DNA of 64,000 nt from JBBPYC01 sp965218765 (lineage in GTDB: Bacteria; Pseudomonadota; Gammaproteobacteria; Burkholderiales; Burkholderiaceae_C): NCBI GenBank assembly GCA_965218765.1, contig CBDCLU010000005.1, positions 1 through 64,000 on the forward strand. Direction: 5' to 3'. Shown here in pieces: positions 1 through 9,245 of the stretch; position 1 is the stretch's first letter; every line of letters begins with the position of its first letter. Made by a program: the position numbers and the translations under genes. The notes beneath the pieces were generated by a model. It saw only the letters and a list, made by a program, of their open reading frames with translations. It was not told the origin of the DNA and did no database searches.

Positions 1-1
1 A

Positions 2-178
2 TCGGACTTTCGATATGACGATCGCCCCGGCGGAACGGGCGAACTCGTCATACTGGAAGTCAATACACAGCCCGGCATGACCGAGACCTCTCTGGTGCCC
101 GAAATCGCCGCGCATGCCGGCTTTTCCTTCGGTGGGCTTGTCAAATGGATGGTGGAAGAGGCGTCCTGCGATCGCTGA
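2..178 (+). CDS. ddl: D-alanine--D-alanine ligase, C-terminal fragment
   Basis: This is the 3' end of a D-Ala-D-Ala ligase, the cytoplasmic ATP-grasp enzyme that makes the D-Ala-D-Ala dipeptide for peptidoglycan. The gene starts before the window; only about 58 codons are present, ending at TGA 176-178. The visible stretch contains LVILEVNTQPGMTETSLVPE, which is the Mg-binding end of the ATP-grasp domain with the E and N metal ligands followed by the conserved QPGMT. The order ddl then ftsQ-ftsA-ftsZ is the standard division and cell-wall arrangement. The end of ddl overlaps the proposed start of ftsQ by about 34 bases, as is common in Hyphomicrobiales. No frameshift is seen in this fragment. 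Confidence 0.9.
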   Translation, partial: SDFRYDDRPGGTGELVILEVNTQPGMTETSLVPEIAAHAGFSFGGLVKWMVEEASCDR

Positions 179-1129
179 TAGGGGCGGTGACGTCCCTGGC
201 GCCAGTTCGCCCGGCCCTCGCGGGCTTCCCCTCCGACATGCCTCAGCCGCAGCAGGCGCGGCCCGCGCCCGCGCACCCAAGCGACGCCGCTTCGGAGCGG
301 CTCAGCCGATCCGAACGCCTGCTCGCCTTTGCGCGCAGGCCCGGCCTCGGCTCGGTTCTCACGATTGCTTTGCTCGCAGGCTCCGGGATCTACGGCGCCG
401 TGCGGGGAGGGAGCTATGCCGATTTCGTCGCCGAGGAGGGATCGCTCTCCGACGTCATGGCCCGGGCCATCGGTTTCGGCATCGACGGCGTGACGATCTC
501 CGGCGCTCATGAAATGAGCGAGCGCGACATTCTCGCGAGTTCGGGAATCACGACGCGCGATTCGCTGCTCTTCCTCGATGTCGCGGCCATCCGTGCGCGT
601 CTCAAGGAGACGCCGCTCGTTCGCGACGTGAGCGTGCGCAAGCTTTATCCCGGTCGCCTTGCGATCGACGTGCAGGAGCGCGTGCCCTTCGCGGTTTGGC
701 AGGCGCATGGCCAGGTTCAGATCGTCTCCGCGGACGGCATGGCGATCGACCAGTTCAACGACGAGCGGTTCACGAAGCTTCCCTTCGTGGTCGGCGAAGA
801 CGCCAATCTGCGCGTGCCGGAATATCTCAAGATCGTGGAAGCGGGCGGCGAGCTGCGCGACCAGGTCCGCGTCGGCATGCTGGTCGGCGGACGGCGCTGG
901 AACCTGCAACTCAAGTCGGGACTGGAAATCAAGCTTCCGGAAGCCGACCCCCGATGTTGCTTTCGCGAGGTTCGCCCGTCTTGCGCGCGAGATGCGCATT
1001 CTCGAGAAAGACCTGATTTCGATCGACTTGCGCATGCCCGACCGGATGGTCGCGCGCCTGACCGCAGAGGCCGCAGCGGCCCGCGCCGACATGCTCCGCA
1101 AGCCCCGCGCCAAGGGAGGCCAGACGTGA
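145..1129 (+). pseudogene. ftsQ: Cell division protein FtsQ, interrupted by one apparent +1 indel
   Basis: FtsQ is a single-pass inner-membrane divisome protein with a periplasmic POTRA domain that links early and late division proteins. The reading frame opens at ATG 145 (MDGGR...), overlapping ddl. It has a long basic N-terminus, a hydrophobic segment at about residues 70-85, and then the POTRA region (residues ~110-180, including ISGAHEMSERDIL). At the CCCCC run 948-952 the frame changes: before it reads ...LPEADP, and after removing one C it continues DVAFARFARLAREMRILEKD and so on to TGA 1127-1129. With one C removed the protein is 327 residues, normal for alphaproteobacterial FtsQ. The stop overlaps the GTG of ftsA. 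I infer a sequencing insertion rather than a true pseudogene. Confidence 0.88.
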
Positions 1130-2446
1130 GTTCGCACAGCCTGACGCCGAGGATGCGGCCGCTTTCGGCCCGCAGGAGCGCCGTTCTTTTCGGTGCTGGA
1201 CGTCGGAAGCTCCAAGGTCGTCTGCCTGATCGCGCGGCTGATGCCCGCGGAGGCCTCGGACACGCTGCGCGGGCGCACGCATCGCTGCCGCATCCTCGGC
1301 ATCGGTCACCAGAGATCGCGCGGCATCAAGGCGGGGCGCCGTCGTCGACATGGCGGAGGCCGAGAATGCGATCCGGCTCGCGGTCGACGCGGCCGAACGC
1401 ATGGCGGGCGTGCAGGTCGAGAGCGTCATCGTCAATCTGAGCGGCGGCCGCCTCGGCTCGCAGCTCTATCACGCCAAGATCAGCACCGGCGGCAAGGCGG
1501 TGGCGGATTACGACATTCATCGCGTGCTCGAGGCGGCTGCGTCGCGGCCCGAACAGCAGGGACGCTCGGTCCCTGCATTCGCTGCCGACCGGCTTCTCGC
1601 TCGATTCGACGCCGGGCATCCGCGAGCCGAAAGGCATGATCGGAGACGAACTCGGCGCGGACATGCATGTCGTTTCCTCGGACAGCGCCGCGGCGCGCAA
1701 TCTCATGCTGGCGATCGAGCGCTGCCATCTCGACGTCGAGGCGATGGTGGCGACACCCTACGCGGCGGGACTCTCGGCGCTGGTCGACGACGAGGCCGAA
1801 ATCGGAACCGCCCTCGTCGATCTTGGCGGAGGTACGACCACGATCGGCGTTTTCGCCGGCGGACGCCTGACTCATATTGACGCAGTCGCGGTCGGCGGGA
1901 ACCACGTGACGATGGATATCGCACGCGGTCTGACCATCAGACTCTCGGACGCAGAGCGACTGAAAAACCTCTATGGGTCATGTATTTCGTCTCCCTCGGA
2001 CGAGCGGGAGACGATTTCTGTTGCGCAGGTCGGCGAAGACGGCGACCATCCGATTCACATGCCGAAATCGCATCTTGTGCGGATCATCCGTCCGCGTGTC
2101 GAAGAGATTCTGGAACTCGTCAGGGATCGTCTGCAGGCGGCAGGCTTCGGTCCCGAGGCGGGGCGTCGTCTGGTCCTGACCGGCGGCGCAGCACAGCTGA
2201 CGGGAATTCCTGAAGCAGCGCGAAGAATTGTTTCGAACCAGGTGCGCGTCGGGCGTCCGTTGGGTATTCAAGGGTTGCCCGAATCAGCAAAGAGCCCCGC
2301 CTTCTCGGCGGCGGTCGGGTTGTTGGTCTATCCGCAGGTCGCCGGGATCGAACATTTCGAGCCCCGTCGGAAGGCGATGATGCAGTCGACGGGTACGGAC
2401 GGATACATGTCCCCGCATGGGACGATGGCTCCGCGAAAGTTTCTAG
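1126..2446 (+). pseudogene. ftsA: Cell division protein FtsA, interrupted by four apparent +1 indels
   Basis: FtsA is the actin-like ATPase that tethers FtsZ to the membrane. Its sequence is present but spread over three reading frames. It starts at GTG 1126 (overlapping the ftsQ stop). It needs one base removed at each of four homopolymers: TTTT 1187-1190, GGGG 1333-1336, CCC 1571-1573 and CCCC 2411-2414. After that it reads continuously through SVLDVGSSKVVCLIARLMP, GIKAGAVVDMAEAENAIRLA and the phosphate-binding LVDLGGGTTTIGVF, and ends with GYMSRMGRWLRESF and TAG 2444-2446. That ending is the amphipathic membrane-targeting helix expected of FtsA. The corrected length is about 438 residues. 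Without correction the last part runs in frame into ftsZ and imitates an FtsA-FtsZ fusion. All four errors are single-base insertions in runs, typical of sequencing error. Confidence 0.9.
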
Positions 2447-2553
2447 GCGTAAGGGTGATTCGGCGCGGCGCGGCGGCCAAACCGAAAAACCGGCGAACCG
2501 AATTCAGATATGCGGGGCGACGCAGAGCGCTCTTTCAGTCGAGAGGCCAGACT

Positions 2554-4320
2554 ATGACGATCAATCTCAAGGCTCCCGAACTTCGGGAACTCAAGCCACG
2601 AATCATGGTGGCGGGCGTAGGTGGCGCCGGCGGCAATGCCGTCAACAACATGATCGTTTCCGGCCTCGTGGGCGTGGACTTCATCGTCGCCAATACGGAC
2701 GCCCAGGCGCTGACCGCCTCGAAGGCGGATCGAATCATCCAGATGGGACTGCAGGTCACCGAGGGCCTCGGCGCGGGATCGCAGCCTGAAGTCGGCCGGG
2801 CCGCGGCCGAAGAGGCGCTCGAGGAAATCCGCGATCATCTCGCGGGCGCGCACATGGTCTTCGTCACCGCCGGCATGGGCGGCGGCACCGGCACGGGCGC
2901 TGCGCCCGTCATCGCGCGCATGGCGCGCGACATGGGCATCCTGACGGTCGGCGTGGTCACCAAGCCGTTCCAGTTCGAAGGCGTGCGCCGGATGCGCGTC
3001 GCCGAATCAGGCATCAACGAGCTGCAGAAAGCCGTCGACACCCTGATCGTGATTCCGAATCAGAACCTGTTCCGCGTCGCCAACGAGCGGACCACCTTCG
3101 CCGACGCCTTCGCGATGGCCGATCAGGTTCTCTATTCGGGCGTCGCCTGCATCACCGACCTGATGGTCAAGGAAGGCCTGATCAATCTCGACTTCGCCGA
3201 CGTGCGCGCCATCATGCGCGAGATGGGCAAGGCGATGATGGGCACGGGCGAAGCCTCGGGCGAGCGCCGCGCGATCCTCGCGGCCGAAGCCGCGATCGCC
3301 AATCCGCTGCTCGACGAAGTCTCGATGAAGGGCGCGCGCGGCCTGCTGATCTCGATCACGGGCGGCAACGACCTCACGCTCTATGAAGTCGACGAGGCGG
3401 CGAGCCGCATCCGTCAGGAAGTCGACGAAGACGCCAACATCATCCTCGGCGCGACCTTCGACCAGACGCTCGACGGCGTCGTGCGTGTGTCGGTCGTGGC
3501 GACCGGCATCGACCAGCCCGCCGACATACGCGAGTTCAGCGCGACGGAGACGCGGATCGCCGAAGTGGCGCAGAAACTGCGCGAACAGACTCAGGCGCGC
3601 GCCGCCGAACAGGTGCGCTACCAGGCGCCGGTGGGCGAAGTCGCTCCCTATCAGGCCGAAGCCGCAGCTCCCGTCGCTGCGCCGATCGCCGCCGCGCCCG
3701 TTCCCGCGGCTCCGGCTGCGCCCGTCGCGGCCGCTCCGCAGGCGCCGCTTCACGCGCCGGCTCCCGCGGCTCCCGTCATGCAGCACGACGTGCAGATCCA
3801 GCCGCTCGCGCCGAAGCCCGTCTATACGCCGCCGCCGGTTCAGGAGGCTCCCCGCGCTCCCGAATATCAGCAGCCCGCGCAGCATTTCATTCCGCCTGCC
3901 GCCGAAGCGCCCGTCATGCGCGCGCCCCGCATGCCGCAGATCGAAGATCTGCCGCGTCCGGGTCAGGAGCAGTTGCGCCAGCGCGAATCATCTCATGTCG
4001 AGCCCGCCGGCGACACGCGCCGCCGGACGCTGCTCGAGCGGCTCGCCTCCTTCGGCATGAGCCGTCAGGAAGAGACGCCGGCTCCTCGCGCGGCCGCTCC
4101 GCAGCCGCCGATGCCCGCTCCCGGCCATTCTTATGCCCCGCGTGCGCCACAGGCGCCGGCTCCGGTCCATCAGGAATATGGCAAGCGGCCCGTCGTCGCC
4201 CCGGGTCCGCGCCCGGCGCAAGGTCAGCTCGACGCGCATGGCAGAACGTCTCCGCAGGGACGCTCCGCCGAGGACGAGCAACTCGAGATCCCGGCCTTCC
4301 TGCGCCGGCAATCGAGCTGA
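2554..4320 (+). CDS. ftsZ: Cell division protein FtsZ
   Basis: FtsZ is the tubulin-like GTPase that forms the division ring. The start is ATG 2554 (MTINLKAPELRELKPRIMV), about 107 bases after the corrected ftsA stop; the longer open frame upstream is FtsA read through an indel. The tubulin signature GMGGGTGTG is at about residues 107-115 and the T7 loop NLDFADVRAIM at about 211. After residue ~320 there is a long low-complexity Ala/Pro/Gln linker, and the protein ends with the conserved tail LEIPAFLRRQSS that binds FtsA and other partners. At 588 residues it is much longer than E. coli FtsZ (383) but normal for Hyphomicrobiales, in which the long linker is typical. No frameshift is seen. Confidence 0.97.
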   Translation: MTINLKAPELRELKPRIMVAGVGGAGGNAVNNMIVSGLVGVDFIVANTDAQALTASKADRIIQMGLQVTEGLGAGSQPEVGRAAAEEALEEIRDHLAGAHMVFVTAGMGGGTGTGAAPVIARMARDMGILTVGVVTKPFQFEGVRRMRVAESGINELQKAVDTLIVIPNQNLFRVANERTTFADAFAMADQVLYSGVACITDLMVKEGLINLDFADVRAIMREMGKAMMGTGEASGERRAILAAEAAIANPLLDEVSMKGARGLLISITGGNDLTLYEVDEAASRIRQEVDEDANIILGATFDQTLDGVVRVSVVATGIDQPADIREFSATETRIAEVAQKLREQTQARAAEQVRYQAPVGEVAPYQAEAAAPVAAPIAAAPVPAAPAAPVAAAPQAPLHAPAPAAPVMQHDVQIQPLAPKPVYTPPPVQEAPRAPEYQQPAQHFIPPAAEAPVMRAPRMPQIEDLPRPGQEQLRQRESSHVEPAGDTRRRTLLERLASFGMSRQEETPAPRAAAPQPPMPAPGHSYAPRAPQAPAPVHQEYGKRPVVAPGPRPAQGQLDAHGRTSPQGRSAEDEQLEIPAFLRRQSS

Positions 4321-4677
4321 GGACCATCGTCTGAAACGGCTCCAAAATATGCCCGCGCGCCCCTCGGCGTGCGGGCATAACTCGTTGTAAAGGCTCTGTT
4401 TTCCCTTTTCGTGTTTGTTGCCGCTGAAAATGTTTCGGCTTGTAACACAAGGTAAGAAAGAGTGATTTGGCGCTGCGGGATGTGAAGCGTATTCATTAAG
4501 CATCCAAGCAGCGTGAGCTGTTCGGAACTCACATGCCTCAGCAAGAGAATTGGTTCGTCGCACGGCAGTTTCGAGGGCGCGCGGTGGAACGGAATTCGGG
4601 CCGGAAAGTGGTTCGGACGCGGTGGCGTATGACCAGGTGAGCATGAGATCCGGGCCGCGGCTGGCCGGGCGAGACAC
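4321..4677 (+). other. ftsZ-lpxC intergenic region
   Basis: This 357-base gap has no convincing gene. It holds a GC-rich hairpin just after ftsZ (listed separately) and then a stretch more AT-rich than its surroundings at about 4380-4500, where the lpxC promoter would be expected. I could not identify -35 and -10 boxes with confidence. Confidence 0.5.
4349..4378 (+). terminator. Hairpin downstream of ftsZ
   Basis: ATGCCCGC (4349-4356) pairs perfectly with GCGGGCAT (4371-4378) across a 14-base loop, 28 bases after the ftsZ stop. The position fits a transcription terminator for the division cluster. There is no clean T tract directly after the stem, so it may instead be an mRNA 3'-end-stabilising structure. 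Confidence 0.5.
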
Positions 4678-5637
4678 ATGGACGGGACGAGCATGAAGCC
4701 TGGAAAACAGACCACACTTCGCAAGCGCGCGATCCTGTCGGGTTCCGGCGTCCATTCAAATGCTCCTGTACGTCTCGTTCTGCATCCGTCCGAAGCCAAT
4801 TCGGGAATTTCCTTTCTGCGCACAGGCCTTCCGGGCGGGCGCGAACGCCAGATCGACGCGGTCTGGTCGAATGTCTCCATGACCGAACTCTGCACCGTGA
4901 TCGGCGATCCGGCCGATGCGACGGTGTCGACGGTGGAGCATCTCCTGGCCGCCTTCTCGGCGCTCGGCGTCGATAATGCGATGGTCGAGATCGACGGGCC
5001 GGAAGTGCCGATCATGGACGGCTCGGCCGCGGAATTCGTCGAGGCGATCCAGCAGGCTGGCATTCATCATCTCTCCGCGCCGCGCCGCTATCTCAAGGTT
5101 CTCAAGCCCGTTCGCGTCGAGCATGGCCGCGCATTTTCCGAACTGCGCCCGGCCGACAAGGGTTTCCGTCTGGAAGTCGAGATCGACTTTGCCGCCAGCA
5201 CGATCGGTCGGCAGAAGAAGGTCGTGGATCTCGACGGACAATTGTTCACGCGCGATCTCGCGCGCGCGCGGACCTTCGGGTTCCTGCGCGATGTCGAGCG
5301 CCTCTGGAAGGCGGGTTTCGCTCTGGGCGCATCGCTCGAGAATACGGTGGCGCTGGACGAAGAGCGCGTGCTCAATCCCGAGGGCCTGCGCTGGCCGGAC
5401 GAATTCGTCCGCCACAAGACTCTCGACGCCGTCGGCGATCTGGCCCTCGCGGGTTCGCCCATCATCGGCGCCTATCGTTCGTTCTGCGGCGGCCACAAGA
5501 TGAACGTCGCCGTTCTCGAGGCGCTGTTCTCCGACAAGACGGCCTTCGAGTTCATCGAATTCCCGGTTCGTCGGGAAGGGCCCCGGGCCGATCTGCGGAT
5601 CGCGGCTCAGCCGACCTTCGCTCCCGAGCGCAGCTGA
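4678..5637 (+). CDS. lpxC: UDP-3-O-acyl-N-acetylglucosamine deacetylase LpxC
   Basis: LpxC is the zinc-dependent deacetylase that commits UDP-GlcNAc derivatives to lipid A synthesis in the cytoplasm. The 319-residue frame has the family hallmarks: STVEHLLAAFSALGVDNA with the first zinc His at about residue 88, RHKTLDAVGD with the zinc ligands His ~246 and Asp ~250, and GGHKMN with the catalytic His near 273. The spacing matches E. coli H79, H238, D242 and H265 with an offset of 8-9 residues. ATG 4678 gives MDGTSMKPGKQTTL; ATG 4693 (MKPGKQTTL) is an equally plausible start. It lies after ftsZ and before bamD, the usual alphaproteobacterial order. Confidence 0.96.
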   Translation: MDGTSMKPGKQTTLRKRAILSGSGVHSNAPVRLVLHPSEANSGISFLRTGLPGGRERQIDAVWSNVSMTELCTVIGDPADATVSTVEHLLAAFSALGVDNAMVEIDGPEVPIMDGSAAEFVEAIQQAGIHHLSAPRRYLKVLKPVRVEHGRAFSELRPADKGFRLEVEIDFAASTIGRQKKVVDLDGQLFTRDLARARTFGFLRDVERLWKAGFALGASLENTVALDEERVLNPEGLRWPDEFVRHKTLDAVGDLALAGSPIIGAYRSFCGGHKMNVAVLEALFSDKTAFEFIEFPVRREGPRADLRIAAQPTFAPERS

Positions 5638-5863
5638 GCCTTGAAGCTTCGCGGCTGCGATGTGGCCCGCAAGCCGCGCTCGGTCGAAAGATCATCGCCT
5701 TTGCGTGACTTCATCGCCGCCCGACTTGTCGCGGCCACAATCCTCCGCGCAGGATATCCGCCATCTCAACTGTGGCGTTACGACGCCGTTTGAGTTAAAG
5801 AGCGTTTCACCGCGCAGGGTTCGCGCGTCCGATCCGCGTCACCTGTTCATCGAGCTTTGAGGC

Positions 5864-6769
5864 ATGATGTCCGCTTCCCGTGCTTCCCATCCGCTGATCC
5901 GCCGGGCGCAGGCCCAGTTCCGCTCCGGCGCGCTGCGCATCGCAGCCGCGGCTCTTCTCGTGCTACCGGCTGCCGGCTGCTCGACTTTCGATTCGCTGAA
6001 CCCGTTCGGCGGCGAGAAATACGAAACCAAACTGCTGCCCGACGTTCCGGCCGAAGATCTCTACGATCAGGGCCTCGCCCGTCTGAAGAAGGACGACGGC
6101 GAAGGCGCGGCGAAGAAGTTCGCCGATCTCGAAAAGCAGTATCCCTATTCGCAATGGTCGCGGAAGGGTCTGATCATGCAGACCTATTCGCAATACGAGG
6201 CGGCCAAATACGACGACGCCGTCGCCTCGGCGAACCGCTATATCGGGCTCTATCCCTCGACGCCCGAGGCCGCTTACGCGACCTATCTGATGGGCATGTC
6301 CTATTACAAGCAGATCCCGGACATTTCGCGCGACCAGGGCGAGACGGAAAAGGCCCTGCAGGTCTTCACGGCGCTCGTCCAGCGCTATCCGAAGTCGGAA
6401 TATGTGGACGACGCGAAATACAAGATCCAGGTGACGCGCGATCAGCTCGCCGGCAAGGAAATGTCGGTCGGCCGCTATTATCTCGCGCGCAAGAACTATA
6501 CGGCTGCGGTCAACCGCTTCCGCGAAGTGCTCGGCAAATATCAGACGACCCGTCATGCCGAAGAAGCTCTCTACCGGCTGACGGAAGCCTATCTGCGCCT
6601 CGGCGTTGCGCATGAGGCGCAGACGGCCGCGGCAGTGCTCGGGCACAACTTCCCCGACAGCCAGTGGTACAAGGACGCCTACCGGCTTCTCGCCGGCGGC
6701 GGTCTCGAGCCGAACGAGGATCGCGGATCCTGGATTTCGAAGGCCTTCCAGAAGGTCGGTCTGGGCTAG
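5864..6769 (+). CDS. bamD: Outer membrane protein assembly factor BamD
   Basis: BamD is a lipoprotein of the BAM complex, which inserts beta-barrel proteins into the outer membrane. The 301-residue protein begins with a basic segment and a hydrophobic stretch ending in the lipobox LPAAGC, giving a lipidated Cys at about residue 39. TPR-like repeats follow, for example AEDLYDQGLARLKKDDGEGA, YPYSQWSRKGLIMQ and YPSTPEAAYATYLMGMSYY, in the typical BamD spacing. Two adjacent ATGs (5864 and 5867) could start translation. It sits between lpxC and recN, and the recN start follows 19 bases after its stop, suggesting cotranscription. The length is slightly above the 245-residue E. coli protein but normal for alphaproteobacteria. 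Confidence 0.95.
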   Translation: MMSASRASHPLIRRAQAQFRSGALRIAAAALLVLPAAGCSTFDSLNPFGGEKYETKLLPDVPAEDLYDQGLARLKKDDGEGAAKKFADLEKQYPYSQWSRKGLIMQTYSQYEAAKYDDAVASANRYIGLYPSTPEAAYATYLMGMSYYKQIPDISRDQGETEKALQVFTALVQRYPKSEYVDDAKYKIQVTRDQLAGKEMSVGRYYLARKNYTAAVNRFREVLGKYQTTRHAEEALYRLTEAYLRLGVAHEAQTAAAVLGHNFPDSQWYKDAYRLLAGGGLEPNEDRGSWISKAFQKVGLG

Positions 6770-6788
6770 AGCCGCAGGGCGGGTCAGA

Positions 6789-8459
6789 ATGCTCGTCCAG
6801 CTTTCGATACGCGATATCGTGCTGATCGATCGGCTCGATATCGAATTCGGCCGCGGGCTGACGGTGCTCACCGGCGAAACAGGCGCGGGCAAATCCATCC
6901 TGCTGGACTCCTTTTCGCTGGCGCTCGGCGGGCGCGGCGACGGTTCCCTCGTGCGCACGGGTCAGTCGCAGGGGCAGATCACGGCCGTCTTCGATCTCGC
7001 CGCCGACCATCCCGCCCGCGCCGCGGCGGCATTGCAGGACATCGAGATCGACGGCGACCTCATTCTGCGTCGTATCCAGATGAGCGATGGCCGCACGCGG
7101 GCTTTCGTCAACGATCAGCCGGTCAGCGCGCAGGCGATGCGCTCCATCGCCAAGGCTCTCGTTGAAATTCACGGACAGCATGACGATCGGGCGCTCGTCG
7201 ACCCCGCGATGCATCGCACGCTGGTCGACGCGTTCGGCGGTCTGCAGCCAAAGGCCGACGCCGTTCGCGCCGCCTGGACTGCGCTGCGGCAGGCGCGTGG
7301 CGAACTCGCCCGCGAGGAAGAGCGAATCCAGAAGGCCCGCGAAGACGGGGACTTCCTGCGCCATGCGCATGCCGAATTGACCAAGCTCGGCGCGCTGCCG
7401 GGCGAGGAAGAGCAGCTTGCCGCGCGTCGCACCACGATGATGCAATCCGAAAAGGTCGCGAGCGAATTGCGCGACGCGAATCAGTCGCTGTCTGGCGAGC
7501 ATTCGCCGATCGCGGCCCTGTCGGCGACGATGCGCCGGCTGGAGCGCCGCGCAGCGCAGGCCCCGCAATTGATCGAGCCGCCCGTCAAGGCGCTCGCGGC
7601 GGCTCTCGATTCGCTCGACATCGCTGCGCAAAGCGTCGAGCAGGCCCTGCGGGATGCGCGCTACGATCCGCGCGAACTCGAAGTGACGGAGGAGCGTCTG
7701 TTCGCGCTTCGCGCGGCGGCCCGCAAGTTTTCGGTGCCGGCCGACAATCTGGCGGCCCTGGCGGACAAGTTCACCGAGGATCTCGCGGCGCTCGACGCTG
7801 GCGAAGCGCGGCTCATCGCGCTCGGAAAAGCCGTCGAGGCGGCGGTGCAGTCCTATGACGTCGCCGCGCGCGCCTTGTCGACGGCCCGCGTTAAGACGGC
7901 GAAGCAGCTCGACGACGCCGTGAATGCCGAACTCGGTCCCCTGAAGCTCGAGCGGGCGCGGTTTTCGACGCAGGTTCAGACAAACGACAACGAGCCCGGC
8001 GCCGATGGCGTCGATCGCGTCGAATTCTGGGTGCAGACCAATCCCGGCACGCGGCCTGGCCCGCTGATGAAGGTTGCGTCCGGCGGCGAACTCGCGCGTT
8101 TCATGCTGGCGCTGAAAGTCGTTCTGGCGGACCGCGGATCCGCCCCGACGCTCGTCTTCGACGAGATCGACACGGGCGTCGGCGGCGCTGTTGCGGATGC
8201 GATCGGCCAGAGGCTCGCGCGGCTGTCCTCGACCGTCCAGGTGCTGGCGGTGACGCATGCGCCGCAAGTGGCGGCGCGCGCCGAAGGACATTTCCGTATC
8301 GCGAAAGGCGAGGCCGACAAGGGCAAGCGCGTCGCGACGCGGGTCGAGCCGCTCGCGAGCGAGGCGCGGCTCGAGGAAATCGCCCGCATGCTGGCGGGCG
8401 CGACGATCACCGACGAGGCGCGCGCCGCAGCAGGACGCCTGCTCGAAGGCGCCGGCTGA
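6789..8459 (+). CDS. recN: DNA repair protein RecN
   Basis: RecN is an SMC-like ATPase acting in double-strand break repair. The start is ATG 6789 (MLVQLSIRDIVLIDRLDIEF), giving 556 residues, the usual RecN size; the longer upstream frame overlaps bamD and is not used. The Walker A motif GETGAGKS is at about residues 29-36. The central region is rich in Glu, Arg and Ala and looks like a coiled coil. Near the C-terminus are the ABC-type signature region KVASGGELARFMLALK and the Walker B segment LVFDEIDTGVGG at about residue 455. It follows bamD closely on the same strand. Confidence 0.96.
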   Translation: MLVQLSIRDIVLIDRLDIEFGRGLTVLTGETGAGKSILLDSFSLALGGRGDGSLVRTGQSQGQITAVFDLAADHPARAAAALQDIEIDGDLILRRIQMSDGRTRAFVNDQPVSAQAMRSIAKALVEIHGQHDDRALVDPAMHRTLVDAFGGLQPKADAVRAAWTALRQARGELAREEERIQKAREDGDFLRHAHAELTKLGALPGEEEQLAARRTTMMQSEKVASELRDANQSLSGEHSPIAALSATMRRLERRAAQAPQLIEPPVKALAAALDSLDIAAQSVEQALRDARYDPRELEVTEERLFALRAAARKFSVPADNLAALADKFTEDLAALDAGEARLIALGKAVEAAVQSYDVAARALSTARVKTAKQLDDAVNAELGPLKLERARFSTQVQTNDNEPGADGVDRVEFWVQTNPGTRPGPLMKVASGGELARFMLALKVVLADRGSAPTLVFDEIDTGVGGAVADAIGQRLARLSSTVQVLAVTHAPQVAARAEGHFRIAKGEADKGKRVATRVEPLASEARLEEIARMLAGATITDEARAAAGRLLEGAG

Positions 8460-8475
8460 TGCGTCGGCCGCCCGC

Positions 8476-9027
8476 TTAGCGACGCGGCTTTCGAATGCGC
8501 AGCGTGACTTCGCCGACCTTGACCCCGAGCTTCGAGACGGTCGCCTTGTTGAGGACGCTGCCGTCGGCTTCCAGACCGAGCACGTCGTCGAAGGTGAGGT
8601 CGACCGAGGACGTCTTCGTCTTCACCCGCGCCTGATAGGTCAGGCGGAAGGTCTTGCCGTCCAGTCGGCCGTCGGCGGTTCCGATCACGTCCTCGCGCGT
8701 GCCCGAATAGGTGGCGGGTCCGGTCTTCGTCAGGACCCATGTCTTGCGGTCACGCTCGCCGTCCGAATAGGTGAAATTCTCCACCAGCGTCAGGCTGCGG
8801 CCGTTCCAGCGCCCGTCGATCGTGGCGCGCACGCCGCGGCGCGAGCCGTCGAGCGTGTTGACGAATTCGCCGTCCGCGATGGTGCGCCCGACGAAGAAGC
8901 GTTCCGGTACGAAGGGACGCGCGGCGGTCGCGCCGTTGAGCGACGGCTGCGTCGCGCAGGCCGCCAGAGGAAGGACAGCCACGAGCGCGGCCGTCCGCAA
9001 ATATGGGTGCAGGTTGGGGAATCGCAT
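8476..9027 (-). CDS. DUF3833-like lipoprotein
   Basis: A 183-residue protein that starts at ATG 9027 (MRFPNLHPYLRT). It has a signal peptide ending in a lipobox-like LPLAACA, so a lipidated Cys near residue 27 is likely. The mature part, with VPERFFVGRTIADGEFVN and a chain of beta-strand-like segments such as GRWNGRSLTLVENFTYSDGE and RKTWVLTKTGPATYSGTRED, resembles the DUF3833 family of envelope lipoproteins, whose function is not known. It ends at TAA 8476-8478, converging with recN 16 bases away, and is divergent from uvrD. An ATG farther upstream (9189) would give a longer N-terminus without a leading signal peptide and is rejected. Confidence 0.8.
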   Translation of the reverse strand: MRFPNLHPYLRTAALVAVLPLAACATQPSLNGATAARPFVPERFFVGRTIADGEFVNTLDGSRRGVRATIDGRWNGRSLTLVENFTYSDGERDRKTWVLTKTGPATYSGTREDVIGTADGRLDGKTFRLTYQARVKTKTSSVDLTFDDVLGLEADGSVLNKATVSKLGVKVGEVTLRIRKPRR

Positions 9028-9245
9028 GAGGGGCCCTTTTTGCGAGGTGTCGACGTAGCTACGTAGGCGGGAGCGAGCCGGTTCAGCCGCTCCTTCGGGC
9101 AAGACGTCGCGCCGGCCGCGCTTCCGCTTCCATGCCGCGAATCGACAATTTCGCGCCGGGGCCGCACATTGGCCCGAAACGATTCGCATTTTGTTCCCGT
9201 CTGGGACCGCTGCGGCGGCCCGCCCCGATCTGGAAAACGAGAGAC

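Noticed and set aside
1636..2553. FtsA-FtsZ fusion protein of 894 residues
   Set aside because: A single-base insertion at 2411-2414 explains it; the corrected FtsA end and a normal ftsZ start are both present.
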